DNA from: UBA4093 sp036676455
GTDB taxonomy: Bacteria; Cyanobacteriota; Sericytochromatia; S15B-MN24; UBA4093
DNA: 64,000 nt
Direction of reading: 5' to 3'
Assembly (NCBI GenBank): GCA_036676455.1
Contig: JAKFCW010000077.1
Location: forward strand, 1 to 64,000
Part shown: piece after piece, positions 49,493 to 59,826 of the stretch
How positions within the stretch are numbered: position 1 is the first letter of the stretch
Layout: every line of letters begins with the position of its first letter
The notes under the pieces: generated by a model
What the model saw: only the letters and a program-made list of their open reading frames with translations
The model's database searches: none
Told to the model about the DNA's origin: nothing
Program-made: the position numbers and the translations under genes

Positions 49493-49775
49493 CGCAATTC
49501 CTTTCGAGCGAGCGCCTTGGCATGCACGCGGCCTGGCGGCTTGGGAGGCTACGGGTATCGTACCGCAACTTCGTTCGGAAACATCCGCGCGCGCATGGGA
49601 ATCTGCGATTCCGCTCTCCGGGGCCGACCTCAAGCCTGCCAACCTGCGTGAAAAACGGGCAAAGCATCGCCAAAAAGCCTTGCAGGCCAGAAACCGGCAA
49701 GTTAATATTTCGGTGATCACATTTCAATGTCACATGCCCTCGCACATCGTCATCCCCCTGCAAGGAGTCCTCACC

Positions 49776-50897
49776 ATGCCTCGAACCCTGCTCAAATCCC
49801 TCCTGATCTCCGCGCTGGCCGCGAGCATGCTCGTGGGCTGCACCGGCCTGCCGACCATGCAGCCTCAGACGCCGGCCGTCGAGGGTGAGCAACCGGCCAT
49901 CACGTCGGCCACCGTCAAGGAATTCCTCACCGAGGTCAAGCAGACGCTCGCCTCGCTGCGGACGGTGAACGGCGCCACGGCTGCCGTCGCCTCCGCGGCC
50001 GCGGGCTACCGGCTGAGCAGCATGAACCCCTGGGACTGGGAGCGGCAGACCCTCGGGGATGGGACCGTCGAGATGACCCGCCATGTCGTCGAGATGGACG
50101 CCTCGGGGGCGACGGTCACCGATATCCAGTCGACCCGCCGCGAGAAGACCACGGACGGCGTCATGACGTACAGCCAGGAGGACGTGGTCACCAAGAGCCC
50201 GACCATGGCCCCCGGGACCTACGCGATCGCGGGAACCAGCACGCTGAGCGGCACGCAGGGCCAGGCGGACTTCAAGGCCGTGAGCGAGCAGACCACGACG
50301 TACACCCCGGCCGGCGGCACGGCACGGAAGGTCACCATGGCGGCGACTTACACCCCGGCTCAGTCGGTCCTGACCGTCACCGGCACCCTTCCCGACGGCG
50401 CGACGATCGCCTACGAATCGACCCAGTCGGGCGTCTACAATGGCGGGGTGCCTAGCGAGATCCGGACCACCATCGATCTGACGATCACCAGCCCCAGCGG
50501 GAAGACGATCACCGTGCAGAACGCCCTCGACAACGTCTTCACCAGCACGGAGAGCAGCTCGAGCACCGACTCGAAGGGCTTCTACCAGGTCGCCCTGGGC
50601 AACGTCATGAAGGTGCGCTTCGACATCGACATCCTCATGGCGGGCACCTTCGTCGCCGGCGAGAATGGCGGCGGCCACTACGAGTACAGCTACCCCCGGA
50701 ACAACCTCACGGCCGAGCTGCTCGACGGCGCCGGCAAGCGGATCGCTCCGATCGGGCTCGAGACGACCACCGACCACTCGAAGCCTCCCACCAAGGGCAC
50801 GCTCGCTCTCGAGGGCGAGGCACCCTCGGAGCTGGACATGAGCTTCATGATGGACATCCAGCGGGTCCAGATGAGCCTTCCGTACATGGTGTACTAG
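49776..50897 (+). CDS. Beta-rich lipoprotein, unknown function
   Basis: A 373-residue lipoprotein with lipobox MLVGC (C22). After a helical stretch (VKEFLTEVKQTLASLRTVNG) the protein is dominated by Thr/Ser-rich alternating strands (GTVEMTRHVVEMDASGATVTD, GTYAIAGTSTLSGTQGQADF, SVLTVTGTLPDGATIAYEST), suggesting a beta-sandwich or beta-solenoid surface protein. No known family is recognised. The start ATG at 49776 has CAAGGAG 7 bases before it; the open frame extends 114 codons further upstream but without a ribosome-binding site and against the signal peptide. A strong terminator follows. Confidence 0.75.
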   Translation: MPRTLLKSLLISALAASMLVGCTGLPTMQPQTPAVEGEQPAITSATVKEFLTEVKQTLASLRTVNGATAAVASAAAGYRLSSMNPWDWERQTLGDGTVEMTRHVVEMDASGATVTDIQSTRREKTTDGVMTYSQEDVVTKSPTMAPGTYAIAGTSTLSGTQGQADFKAVSEQTTTYTPAGGTARKVTMAATYTPAQSVLTVTGTLPDGATIAYESTQSGVYNGGVPSEIRTTIDLTITSPSGKTITVQNALDNVFTSTESSSSTDSKGFYQVALGNVMKVRFDIDILMAGTFVAGENGGGHYEYSYPRNNLTAELLDGAGKRIAPIGLETTTDHSKPPTKGTLALEGEAPSELDMSFMMDIQRVQMSLPYMVY

Positions 50898-50916
50898 GGG
50901 CAAGACCAAGACAAAG

Positions 50917-50944
50917 CGAGGCGGGCCGGTCGGCCCGCCTCGTT

Positions 50945-50946
<2 letters not shown>
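50917..50946 (+). terminator. Intrinsic terminator of the beta-rich lipoprotein gene
   Basis: A 12-base-pair GC-rich stem (50917-50928 with 50931-50942) followed by TTTT; it overlaps the end of the convergent ABC transporter gene. Confidence 0.88.
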
Positions 50947-51741
<795 letters not shown>

Positions 51742-51745
<4 letters not shown>

Positions 51746-53223
51746 GCCGTCACCCCCTGTGCGCGACGCAAGCGCGCTTCCGTCCACCTGGCGAAGCGCG
51801 AGACCGGGTAGCTGATGGCCAGGTAGATGGCCGCCGTGACCAGTCCGAGGCCGATGTAGTCGTAGGTGGCCGAGGCGAGCATGCCGTAGGCCTTGGTGAG
51901 CTCGACGAGGGTGATCACCGAGATCAGCGAGGAGTCCTTGAAGAGGGCGATGAAGTCGTTGGTGACGGGCGGGATGGCCACCCGCAGCGACTGCGGCAGG
52001 ATCACGAAGCGCAGGATCTGGGGGCGGGTGAGGCCCAGCGCGAGAGAGGCTTCCATCTGGCCCTTGGGCACGGCCTGGATGCCGGCGCGGTAGTTCTCGG
52101 CCTCGTTGGCGGCGTAGTTGAGGCCGAGGCCCAGGACGCCCGCGACGAAGGCGTCGAGCTGCAGGCCTAGCTTGGGCAGGCCGTAATACAGCAGGTAAAG
52201 CTGGATCAAGAGGGGGGTGCCGCGGAAGATCTCGATGTAGGTGGTGGCGAGCCACTGGACGGGCATGGGGCCGTAGACCCGCATCACGGCGAGGACCATG
52301 CCGAGCGCCATCGCCAGGGCCATGGCCAGGGTGGAGATCTTGATGGTCATCCACGTACCCGCGGCGAGCATGGGACCGAAGCGCTTCCAGGCGGGTTCGA
52401 GTTGCTGGGGGACCTCCTGCGTGTCGCGGAAGGAGAGCAGTTTCTCCTGGGAGGGGGTCCAGAGATCCCAGCGGCGGTAGATGCGCTCGAGGGTGCCGTC
52501 GGCGAGCATGGCATCGAGCGCGGCGTCCAGCTCGCGCTTGAGGGCCTCGTCTCCCTTGCGCAGGGCGATCGCGTAGTAGCCCTCGCCGAGAGGGGGATCG
52601 ACGAAGCGAAGCTTGGGGTTGCCCTTGGCGTAGTAGGCGGCCATGGGGAGGTCGAGGAATACGGCGTCGACGCGGCCCATGCCGAGGTCCTGGTAGACGG
52701 CGTAGATGTCGGAGTAGAAGGTGATGTTCACGCCGCCGAGCTGGTCGAGCATGCGGTGGGCGGCAGAGCCGGAGAGGGTGCCGACGCGCTTGCCGCGCAG
52801 GTCCTCGAAGACCTGGACGCGGGCCTCGTCGGCGCGCACGACCATCTGCTGCTGGTAGACGTAGTACGGGCGCGTGAAGAGGGCGCCGCGCTTGTGTTCG
52901 TCGGTGAGCTCGATGCCCGCCATGGCGAGGTCGATGGTGTTGCGGCCCAGCGCGGGGATCAAGCTGTCCCAGTTGACCTGCACGCGCTCGAGGGGGCGGT
53001 TGAGATGCTTGGCCAGAGCGTCAGCGAGCTCCTGCTCGAAGCCGATGACACGCGACGCGTCCTTGGGGTCGGCGAAGGCGTACGGGGCGCCTCCCTCGAG
53101 ATCGGCTCCCCATCGCAGGGAAGCGGCGGGGGTCGCGGGGGTGAACGGGGCCGCCATGAGGGCTCCCGACATGGTGCACCAGAGCAGCAAAGCCCAGACC
53201 AAAAGCAAGAATCGACCCTTCAA
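51742..53223 (-). CDS. Fused amino acid-binding protein and ABC permease (GlnH-GlnP type)
   Basis: A 493-residue fusion. A signal peptide (about 1-25) is followed by a family 3 solute-binding domain (about 30-255: GADLEGGAPYAFADP, GFEQELADALAKHLNRP, LFTRPYYVYQQQMVVR, LDLPMAAYYAKGNP). A linker then leads to a permease domain with about five membrane helices and the EAA-type loop EASLALGLTRPQILRFVILPQ. Such fusions are known for glutamine and arginine uptake in several phyla. The start is probably TTG at 53223, placing GGAGGT 11 bases upstream and the signal peptide at the very N-terminus; a longer reading has no ribosome-binding site. The ATPase gene overlaps by 4 bases. Confidence 0.92.
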
Positions 53224-53286
53224 CGTGCCTGAACACCTCCAGCTTGCGGGGGGATGGAGCCGGGATGGCCCCAGAGGGGCCTGCCG

Positions 53287-53314
53287 GTAGGGCCTGAGGC
53301 CCAATCAAGGCCTT
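53287..53314. repeat. 28-base direct repeat, copy 1
   Basis: Copy 1 of a 28-base repeat, 24 of 28 bases identical to copy 2, whose start lies 59 bases further on. It contains the palindrome GGGCCTGAGGCCC and ends AAGGCCTT. It lies in the divergent gap between the amino-acid transporter and the sensor kinase. Confidence 0.8.
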
Positions 53315-53345
53315 GGCGCGCCTGATGGCGCCGGCAAGGCTGAGC

Positions 53346-53373
53346 GTAGGGCCTGCGGCCCAGCTAAGGCCTT
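53346..53373. repeat. 28-base direct repeat, copy 2
   Basis: Copy 2, same orientation as copy 1 and differing at four positions; the palindromic core here is GGGCCTGCGGCCC, again ending AAGGCCTT. Paired sites in a divergent promoter region could be operators, but could also be a small dispersed repeat. Confidence 0.8.
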
Positions 53374-53513
53374 ATACCCCGATCGCAAGGAGTATCGCGC
53401 GCCCGGACGAGCGAAGGTCAAGGCGAGCAGGAAAAATCATTCTCCTCAACGAAGGCGATGGGGGGCATGCCCGTCTAGTCTGGGGTGGGGCGGAGACCCT
53501 CCAGGAGCGTGTC

Positions 53514-55367
53514 GTGCCGCGAAAAATCTCGCTAAAATCCTTGCTATTCCTGGCCTTTCTCCCCATCGTGCTGCTACCGGGCATCTTGACGGCCTCGAGC
53601 GCGCAGTGGCGCTACCAGGTGGACAATCGGACGGTAGGTCACGAGATCAGGGAGGACCTGGCCCAGGTGGGGCAAACGCGTCTGAACCTCATCACGGGGT
53701 TGCTGAGCAATGCCCGGGAGTTGGCGCAGACGATGGCCTTGATCTGGCCGGACATCCAGGCGCACGGGGATCCCAACGCCCAGCTGCAGTGGATGATCTA
53801 TCGCTCTCACATCTTCACGCCGCTCTGGGTGGTTTCGGCCGATGGGCGGATCCGCTACAGCTCGGACCCTGTGGCCATCGGCCAGCTGATCGCTCCCGAG
53901 CCCTTCTGGCAAGAGTACCGGAAGCGAGGCGAGGTCACCTTCTCCGGGGTCCTGAAAGATCCGCAGGGCCGACGGGTGATTCGCATCCTCGCTCCGCTGG
54001 GAGACGGCGACACCCTGGTGGCCAGTTACAATACCAGCCAGCTTCAGGCGGCCTTCCGCAACCTCCAATCCGAGCAGTCCCAGCGCTTCTCGGTGCTGAC
54101 GGACAGCGCGGGCAACGTCATCGCGCACTCCAGCGAACTGGAGCTGCTGCGCCGGCCCAACCTGATGCGATTGCCGCCCGTCGCGCTGGCGCTGCAAGGC
54201 TACCTCGGGACCATGGAGTTCAAGGACCCGAAGTCGGGGGTCATGCGAGACGCCGCATACCTTCCAGTTTCCCTCACCGGCTGGGCCCTCGTCATGATGC
54301 AGCCTACGGCGACGGCGATGCTGACCCCAGCAGCGACCACGCACCGGATCACGCTCCTCACCCTGGCCACCAGCCTGTTCGTCGCGATCGCGGCCACCAT
54401 GCTCTTGAGCCGCAGGCTCGCCAACCCGATCGAGCGTGCCGGCCACCGCCTCCAGCTCCTGAGCCAGGAGCCCGTCAGCCTCGAGCACCTCTCGCAATTC
54501 CCCGGCTCGCCGATCCGCGAGTTCGACGGGGTCCAGCAGAGCGTCCGACGGCTCTACGAGTCGCTGGCCCGGAGCATCATGGAGCTGGAGGCCAAGAACC
54601 ACGAGCTCATCTTCGCCAACGACCAGCTGGCGGCGTCGGTGGAGAACTTCAAGCGCCTCGACAAGCTCCGCGCCGACTTCATCAACATCCTCAGCCATGA
54701 CCTCCGGATCCCGCTGACCGCCATCATCGGCTATGCCGAGCTGCTGGAAGACGCTCCGTCCCTGCTCCCTCAAGAGAAGAGCTACGTGCAGCAGATCCTG
54801 GACGGCTGCGACCGTATGAAGGCTCAGCTGGACGAGCTGCTCGATTACGCCCGGATGGAGGTCGGCCGCTTCAAGCTCAGCATCGAGCCGGTCGACCTCA
54901 CCACGGCGATTCCCGAGATCCTCGCGTTCTTCAAGCCGATCGCCGAGCGCGAGGGCCTGACGCTCGAGCTCGACCTCCCCGATCAGCTTCCCGAGGTCTG
55001 GGTGGATCCGGATCGGCTGCGCCAGATTCTCAACAACCTGGTCTCGAACGCCATCAAGTACACCCCGTCGGGCGGCCATGTCACCGCTCGCGCGCGCATC
55101 ACCGGAGACGACCTCGTACTCGAGGTCTGCGATACCGGCATCGGCCTGACCGCCGAGGATCGCGAGCACCTCTTCGAAAAGTTCTTCCGCTCCGGGCGTC
55201 CCGAGGTGCAATCGGAGCAAGGCTCCGGCATCGGCCTCTCGCTCGTCAAAGGGGTGATCGAGGCCCATGGAGGCAGCCTCGAGGCCGAAGGCGAGCCCGG
55301 CAAAGGCTCGACCTTTCGCGTCATCCTACCGATCCGGCCTCTTGAGGCCGAGAAAAAATCCACATGA
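53514..55367 (+). CDS. Membrane sensor histidine kinase with Cache-type periplasmic domain
   Basis: A 617-residue sensor kinase. Membrane helix 1 is about 8-28 (LLFLAFLPIVLLPGILTA), then a 260-residue periplasmic domain of dCACHE type (SADGRIRYSSDP, VLTDSAGNVIAHS, LTGWALVMMQPT), helix 2 (LTLATSLFVAIAATMLLS) and HAMP. HisKA has H in FINILSHDLRIPLTAIIGY; the ATPase domain shows ILNNLVSNAIKYTP, DTGIGLTAEDREHLFEKFF and GSGIGLSLVKGVIEAHGG. All catalytic blocks are intact. Start GTG at 53514 follows CAGGAG. It overlaps the next gene, a sugar-binding lipoprotein, by 4 bases (ATGA), which suggests that the binding protein feeds the sensor. Confidence 0.92.
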   Translation: MPRKISLKSLLFLAFLPIVLLPGILTASSAQWRYQVDNRTVGHEIREDLAQVGQTRLNLITGLLSNARELAQTMALIWPDIQAHGDPNAQLQWMIYRSHIFTPLWVVSADGRIRYSSDPVAIGQLIAPEPFWQEYRKRGEVTFSGVLKDPQGRRVIRILAPLGDGDTLVASYNTSQLQAAFRNLQSEQSQRFSVLTDSAGNVIAHSSELELLRRPNLMRLPPVALALQGYLGTMEFKDPKSGVMRDAAYLPVSLTGWALVMMQPTATAMLTPAATTHRITLLTLATSLFVAIAATMLLSRRLANPIERAGHRLQLLSQEPVSLEHLSQFPGSPIREFDGVQQSVRRLYESLARSIMELEAKNHELIFANDQLAASVENFKRLDKLRADFINILSHDLRIPLTAIIGYAELLEDAPSLLPQEKSYVQQILDGCDRMKAQLDELLDYARMEVGRFKLSIEPVDLTTAIPEILAFFKPIAEREGLTLELDLPDQLPEVWVDPDRLRQILNNLVSNAIKYTPSGGHVTARARITGDDLVLEVCDTGIGLTAEDREHLFEKFFRSGRPEVQSEQGSGIGLSLVKGVIEAHGGSLEAEGEPGKGSTFRVILPIRPLEAEKKST

Positions 55368-56686
55368 CGGCCTGGCAACAAGGTAAGCTGCAAGGCCTCC
55401 TGGCGGGGCTGCTCCTCGTCCTGCTGACCCTTCCGGCATGCCAAGCCTCCCGTGTCCCGCAGCCGCCACCCGTCCCCGGAGCCGGCCGCCAGTTCCCCGG
55501 AGCCAAACTGACGCTCTACGGGTTGGCCCCCGAGCTGAGGGAGGAGGACGAGCAGGCGCTGATCGCGACGTTCGAGAAGGCGACGGGGGCCACGATTGCC
55601 GTGATTCCCATGGCGCATCAGCGAGAGGATGCCTACATCGAGCTTCAGCGGATGTCGAAAGCAGGAAAGGTCGATATCCTGACCCTGGACATCATCTGGC
55701 CGGCCGCCTTCGCGGAGCAGCTGGCTGAGCTGGAGCCACCACTAAGAGAGGCGGCCAAGGCCCACTTTCCGGCCTACCTCGCGAGCGGCATGCATCAAGG
55801 GAAGCTCCTGGCGATCCCCCTCTACGCGAGCGTGGGGATGCTTTACTCGCGCGCGGACCTGCTCTCGAAATATGGTTTCTCGCATCCGCCGGCCACGTGG
55901 GAGGAGCTGGAGCGCATGGCTCGGGTCATCCAGGAGGGCGAGCGCCGGAAGGAGCCGGGATTCACCGGCTTCGTCTGGCCGGGCAGCCCCTACGAGGGGC
56001 TCACGTGCTTCGGAGTCGAGCTACAGTATAGCCATGGGGGAAACTGCTTCCTCGATTTTCGGACGGGGAAGCCCAACGTGACCTCTCCCCGGGCGCAGGC
56101 CGCCTTTCGACAGGCCCAAGGCTGGGTAGGGACGATCTCGCCCTCCGACGTGACAAGCTACACGACTCCGGATGCCCTTTACGTCTTTGATCAAGGGATG
56201 GCGGCCTTCATGCGCGGGTGGCCGACCGCCTACGACGTCCTCGCGTCATCGACGTCGCTTGTCCGGGGCAAGGTCTCGATGTCCGTGCTCCCCCACGCGG
56301 CGGGGCCTTATCCCTCGGCGGGGGCGCTCGGGGGGTGGATGCTGGGCATCTCGAAAGCCACGAAGGAGCCGGAGGTGGCCAGGCACTTCGTCGCCTACAT
56401 GACGAGCCCCGCGGTCCAGGCCTGGCGAGCCAAGGAGAGCGGAGCGCCGCCAACCTTGCCGGCCCTTTATCGCGACCAGGCGATCCTGGCGGCTCAGCCG
56501 CATCTCAGGGAGCTGGAACCGATTATCCAAGCGGGGATCGCTCGGCCGAGCAGCGTCGCCGGCCCACGCTACCCGAAGGTGAGCCAGGTTTACTACCAGG
56601 GGCTTTGGGCCATCTTGCGGGGCAGCCCCGTGGAAAGCGTGACGCCCCTGATGCAGCGCGACCTGAGCGGAGTCCTCTCCCGCTAG
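55364..56686 (+). CDS. Extracellular solute-binding lipoprotein (family 1, sugar-type)
   Basis: A 440-residue binding lipoprotein with lipobox LPAC (C26). The mature protein has the family 1 layout of maltose/trehalose-type binding proteins: FEKATGATIAVIPM, VDILTLDIIWPAAFAEQLAELEP, LAIPLYASVGMLYSRADLL, FVWPGSPYEGLTC and the hinge-proximal DQGMAAFMRGWPTAYD. No permease or ATPase for sugars follows. It overlaps the sensor kinase gene by 4 bases and is probably translated with it, so it may present a ligand to the kinase rather than feed a transporter; this is inference. A bulged GC hairpin follows around 56730-56760. Confidence 0.88.
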   Translation: MTAWQQGKLQGLLAGLLLVLLTLPACQASRVPQPPPVPGAGRQFPGAKLTLYGLAPELREEDEQALIATFEKATGATIAVIPMAHQREDAYIELQRMSKAGKVDILTLDIIWPAAFAEQLAELEPPLREAAKAHFPAYLASGMHQGKLLAIPLYASVGMLYSRADLLSKYGFSHPPATWEELERMARVIQEGERRKEPGFTGFVWPGSPYEGLTCFGVELQYSHGGNCFLDFRTGKPNVTSPRAQAAFRQAQGWVGTISPSDVTSYTTPDALYVFDQGMAAFMRGWPTAYDVLASSTSLVRGKVSMSVLPHAAGPYPSAGALGGWMLGISKATKEPEVARHFVAYMTSPAVQAWRAKESGAPPTLPALYRDQAILAAQPHLRELEPIIQAGIARPSSVAGPRYPKVSQVYYQGLWAILRGSPVESVTPLMQRDLSGVLSR

Positions 56687-56796
56687 CCTCGCCTCCTCCC
56701 CTCCCAAGGCGAAGGAAACGAAGAAGTCCGCCCGGGCAGCCAAGCCCTAGGCGGGCGGCATGACGTTCAATAAAGGCGGACGAGCGGAGGTTTGCC

Positions 56797-59097
56797 GTGG
56801 AAGGGTTCTTGTTGACGGGGCTGGTCCTGCCCTGGGTCACGGCACTCTTGCTGGTGTTCTGGCCCCGGAGTCTCGACCGATTCTCCCCCTTCATCGCCAT
56901 CCTGGGGGCCGGCGTCACGGCCCTGAGCGTGAGCGTGGGGCTGAGTCAGTTCCACGCGACCCCGCTGATCCCGCTGGCCTTTCCCGCGGGGTCATGGGCC
57001 CTGGATGGCCTGACGGGCATGTTCATGCTGCTCACGGCCTGGGTTCACCTGCTGGTCACCCTCTTCTCCTGGCGCTACCTGCCGCATGCCCAGGCTGAGG
57101 AGGGATCCGAGCGACGCGATGCGAGTCTCTACGCGCTCGTGCAAGTCTTCGCCGGGTCGATGCTCGCCATGGTCGCGTCGGGCAACCTGATCCAGCTCTA
57201 CCTCTTCTGGGAGATGACCAGCATCACGTCGTTCCTGCTGATCGGGTACTGGCATGCGCAGCCGGAGGCCCGCGAGGGCGCCGTGCGCAGCCTGGTGATG
57301 ACCACGGCTGGGGCGGTAGCCATGCTGGTGGGGTTCCTGGGGCTGGGGGCGATCGCCGGCACCCTCAGCCTCCCCGAGCTGCTCGCCAGCCGTCATTCCT
57401 GGCAGGCCTCCGCGGCCTTGCCGGTCCTCACGGCCCTGATCCTCATCGGCGCCCTGGCAAAGAGCGCCCAGGTGCCGTTCTCAGGGTGGTTGCCGGGGGC
57501 CATGACGGCACCGACGCCGGTCAGCGCCTTCCTTCACTCGGCCACCCTGATCGCGGCGGGCGTCTACCTGCTGGCGCGCTTCTTCCCGATGCTGCACATG
57601 GCCCCCACCTGGAGTGCCATCCTGGTGCCCGCGGGCGTGATCGGCGGAGTGCTTGCCGGGATCATGGCCTTGCGCCAGAAGGAGATCAAGGCCCTCTTGG
57701 CCTACTCGACCATCAGCCAGTACGCCTTCATCTTCCTCGCCTTCGGCCTGGGAACGGTCGTGGGCGCGCAGGCAGCAGTCTACGCCTTCTTCGTGCATGC
57801 CTTCATCAAGGCAGGCTTGTTCCTGGTCGCAGGAGCCGTCACCTTCCTGACCGACGAGAAACGCTTCGAGGCCCTGGGTGGCCTGGCGAGCAGCCACCGC
57901 GTCCTCGCCATCCTGGCGACCATCCTGGCCTTCTCGCTGGGAGGCTTGCCCATCTTCGGGGGGTTCTACTACAAGGAGGAATTGCTCCACGCGGCCTACG
58001 AGCAGCAGGCCTGGCTCTTGCTCGCATCCCTGCTAGGCGGCGGAATGCTGACCTTCCTGTACATGCTGCGCTTCCTGACGGCCATCTTCTGGGGGAGGGC
58101 GCAGCGGGGAGGACGGCTCGGGACCGAGGCCAAGCTGCCCTTCTCCATGCTCGCTCCGGTGGGCGTGCTGGCGGGCGGGGCGATGGTCACCGGCATCTTT
58201 CCGAACTGGATGAACGTCTGGGTCCTCAACCCGGCGATGGCAAGCGTCATCCAGGCGCCGGCCGACTTCGCGGTCGGCCTGGAAGTGGGTGGGGTCTTCC
58301 TGCTCAGTCTCGGGGTGCTGGCCCTGGGAGGAGGGATCTGGGCGCTCGGGACCCGCGGACGGATTCCCCGGGGCTGGATGGCCCGGCTGCCGAAGCGCTT
58401 CAACTTCGGGGGAGCCGCGGGGCTGCGGCTTTACGACGCGCTCTCCGAGCGCTTCCTGGACCTGCACGGAGGCAACCTCCGCAATTACCTGCGCTGGGAG
58501 CTGATGGCCATCCTGGGGCTGATCGTCGTTTGCTGGTGGGGCATGAGCTGGGGACCCGGCCGGAGCGAGGACTTCGACCTCGCCCTGGCCCTCATGCTGG
58601 GAGTCTGCCTCATGGCGGCCCTCGCGACCATCTGGCTGCGCTACCACGTGCTCGCGGTGATCGCGCTGACGATCTCGGGCTACGCGCTGGCCGTGATCTT
58701 CGCGCTGATGGAAGCCCCCGACGTGGCGCTGGCCCAGGTGCTGGTCGAGACGCTGGCGACGTTCTCGATCGTCATGGCCCTGCGCCAGAGCCGCCAAGTC
58801 CATCCCGAAAGGACCAAGATCCTGACCGCAGGCCGCGACGACTGGGGCCGCTGGGCTATCTCCCTCTCGGTGGGCGGGGCCGTGGGCATGCTGGCCTACG
58901 AGATCGGCCGTAGCCAACCCGCCGATTCCGCCGGGGCGCTCTACGCGAGCCAGGGCTACGCCCTCAACGGCATGGCGGACCTGGTCACGGCAATCCTGGC
59001 CGACTTCCGGGCCCTCGACACGGCCGTGGAGATCCTGGTCTTCGCCTGCGCGGCGTTCGCCGTGATGGGGCTCTTCCCCCGGAGGCACGATGAATAA
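56797..59097 (+). CDS. mrpA: Mrp-type Na+/H+ antiporter subunit A
   Basis: The 766-residue largest subunit of the Mrp (Mnh/Sha) cation/proton antiporter, homologous to the NuoL subunit of complex I. The NuoL-like core has LYLFWEMTSITSFLLIGYWH (with the conserved Glu) and the lysine-bearing IGALAKSAQVPFSGWLPGAM, plus MALRQKEIKALLAYSTISQYAF. The C-terminal part from about 590 carries the DUF4040/MBH module (LMEAPDVALAQVLVETLATF). Length is slightly under that of Bacillus MrpA. The start is GTG at 56797 behind GCGGAGG. First gene of a seven-gene operon; it overlaps mrpB by 8 bases. Confidence 0.96.
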   Translation: MEGFLLTGLVLPWVTALLLVFWPRSLDRFSPFIAILGAGVTALSVSVGLSQFHATPLIPLAFPAGSWALDGLTGMFMLLTAWVHLLVTLFSWRYLPHAQAEEGSERRDASLYALVQVFAGSMLAMVASGNLIQLYLFWEMTSITSFLLIGYWHAQPEAREGAVRSLVMTTAGAVAMLVGFLGLGAIAGTLSLPELLASRHSWQASAALPVLTALILIGALAKSAQVPFSGWLPGAMTAPTPVSAFLHSATLIAAGVYLLARFFPMLHMAPTWSAILVPAGVIGGVLAGIMALRQKEIKALLAYSTISQYAFIFLAFGLGTVVGAQAAVYAFFVHAFIKAGLFLVAGAVTFLTDEKRFEALGGLASSHRVLAILATILAFSLGGLPIFGGFYYKEELLHAAYEQQAWLLLASLLGGGMLTFLYMLRFLTAIFWGRAQRGGRLGTEAKLPFSMLAPVGVLAGGAMVTGIFPNWMNVWVLNPAMASVIQAPADFAVGLEVGGVFLLSLGVLALGGGIWALGTRGRIPRGWMARLPKRFNFGGAAGLRLYDALSERFLDLHGGNLRNYLRWELMAILGLIVVCWWGMSWGPGRSEDFDLALALMLGVCLMAALATIWLRYHVLAVIALTISGYALAVIFALMEAPDVALAQVLVETLATFSIVMALRQSRQVHPERTKILTAGRDDWGRWAISLSVGGAVGMLAYEIGRSQPADSAGALYASQGYALNGMADLVTAILADFRALDTAVEILVFACAAFAVMGLFPRRHDE

Positions 59098-59497
59098 CCT
59101 GCTCGTGCGCTTCGTGGCCTGCCTGGTCCTGGCCATCACATGGATCATCGCCTGGCAAGAGATTCTCTACGCCGGCACGCTGCCTGGCGAGGGCTTCACC
59201 GCCTCGGTCCTGATGCTGCTGGGGGTGATCCTCCAGTACGTCGTGCTCGGCTACGAGGAAGCAAGCCGGCGGATTCCCCCCCGAGTGTTCCGCCTGGGCC
59301 TGATCGCCGGCATCGCCCTGCTGCTGGCCTTGCTGAGCCTGCCCATGCTCTTCGGAAAGCCCCTGCTCACGGCCTTCAAGCTTCCCCTGGGGTTCGACAC
59401 CCTCTCCAGCACGACGCTTTTCGACATGGCGATCTTCCTGGTGGTCTGCGGGGGCATGCTCGCAGCCTTCACAAACTTGCGAGAACCTCGGTCATGA
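59090..59497 (+). CDS. mrpB: Mrp antiporter subunit B
   Basis: A 135-residue membrane subunit with four helices, homologous to the MrpB/MnhB family. GEGFTASVLMLLGVILQYVVLGYE is the family block, and the C-terminal STTLFDMAIFLVVCGGMLAAF is equally typical. Starts inside the mrpA stop region and ends in an ATGA overlap with mrpC, so translation is coupled throughout. Confidence 0.95.
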   Translation: MNNLLVRFVACLVLAITWIIAWQEILYAGTLPGEGFTASVLMLLGVILQYVVLGYEEASRRIPPRVFRLGLIAGIALLLALLSLPMLFGKPLLTAFKLPLGFDTLSSTTLFDMAIFLVVCGGMLAAFTNLREPRS

Positions 59498-59826
59498 GCG
59501 TGCTGTACGGCGTGGCCGTCGGGATCCTGGTCGCGGTCGGGATCTACCAGCTCCTCGGCCGCGACCTTCTGCGGATCGCCTTCGGCATCTACCTGATCTT
59601 CAACGGGGCCAACCTCTTCATCATGACCGCCGGAACGGTGCCGGGGCGGCGAGCGCCCTTCGTGCAGCTCGGAGGCCCCTTCGTGGACCCCCTGGTCCAG
59701 GCCATGGTGCTCACGGCGATCGTGATCGGGTTCGGGCTGGCGACCTTCCTCATGATGCTGGCGGCCCGGCTCGCGCAGACGCGCGACACGCTGGACGCCG
59801 AGCGGATGGACGAGTGGAAACGATGA
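59494..59826 (+). CDS. mrpC: Mrp antiporter subunit C
   Basis: A 110-residue NuoK-like subunit: three helices with LLRIAFGIYLIFNGANLFIM and the conserved DPLVQAMVLTAIVIGFG block. Standard length. ATGA overlap with mrpB at 59494-59497 and again with mrpD at 59823-59826. Confidence 0.96.
   Translation: MSVLYGVAVGILVAVGIYQLLGRDLLRIAFGIYLIFNGANLFIMTAGTVPGRRAPFVQLGGPFVDPLVQAMVLTAIVIGFGLATFLMMLAARLAQTRDTLDAERMDEWKR

Noticed and set aside
49712..49735. GTGATCACATTT-like sequence before the beta-rich lipoprotein gene, resembling half of a CRP site
   Set aside because: The spacing does not match TGTGA-N6-TCACA, and no CRP-family gene is in the window, so it is too weak to call.
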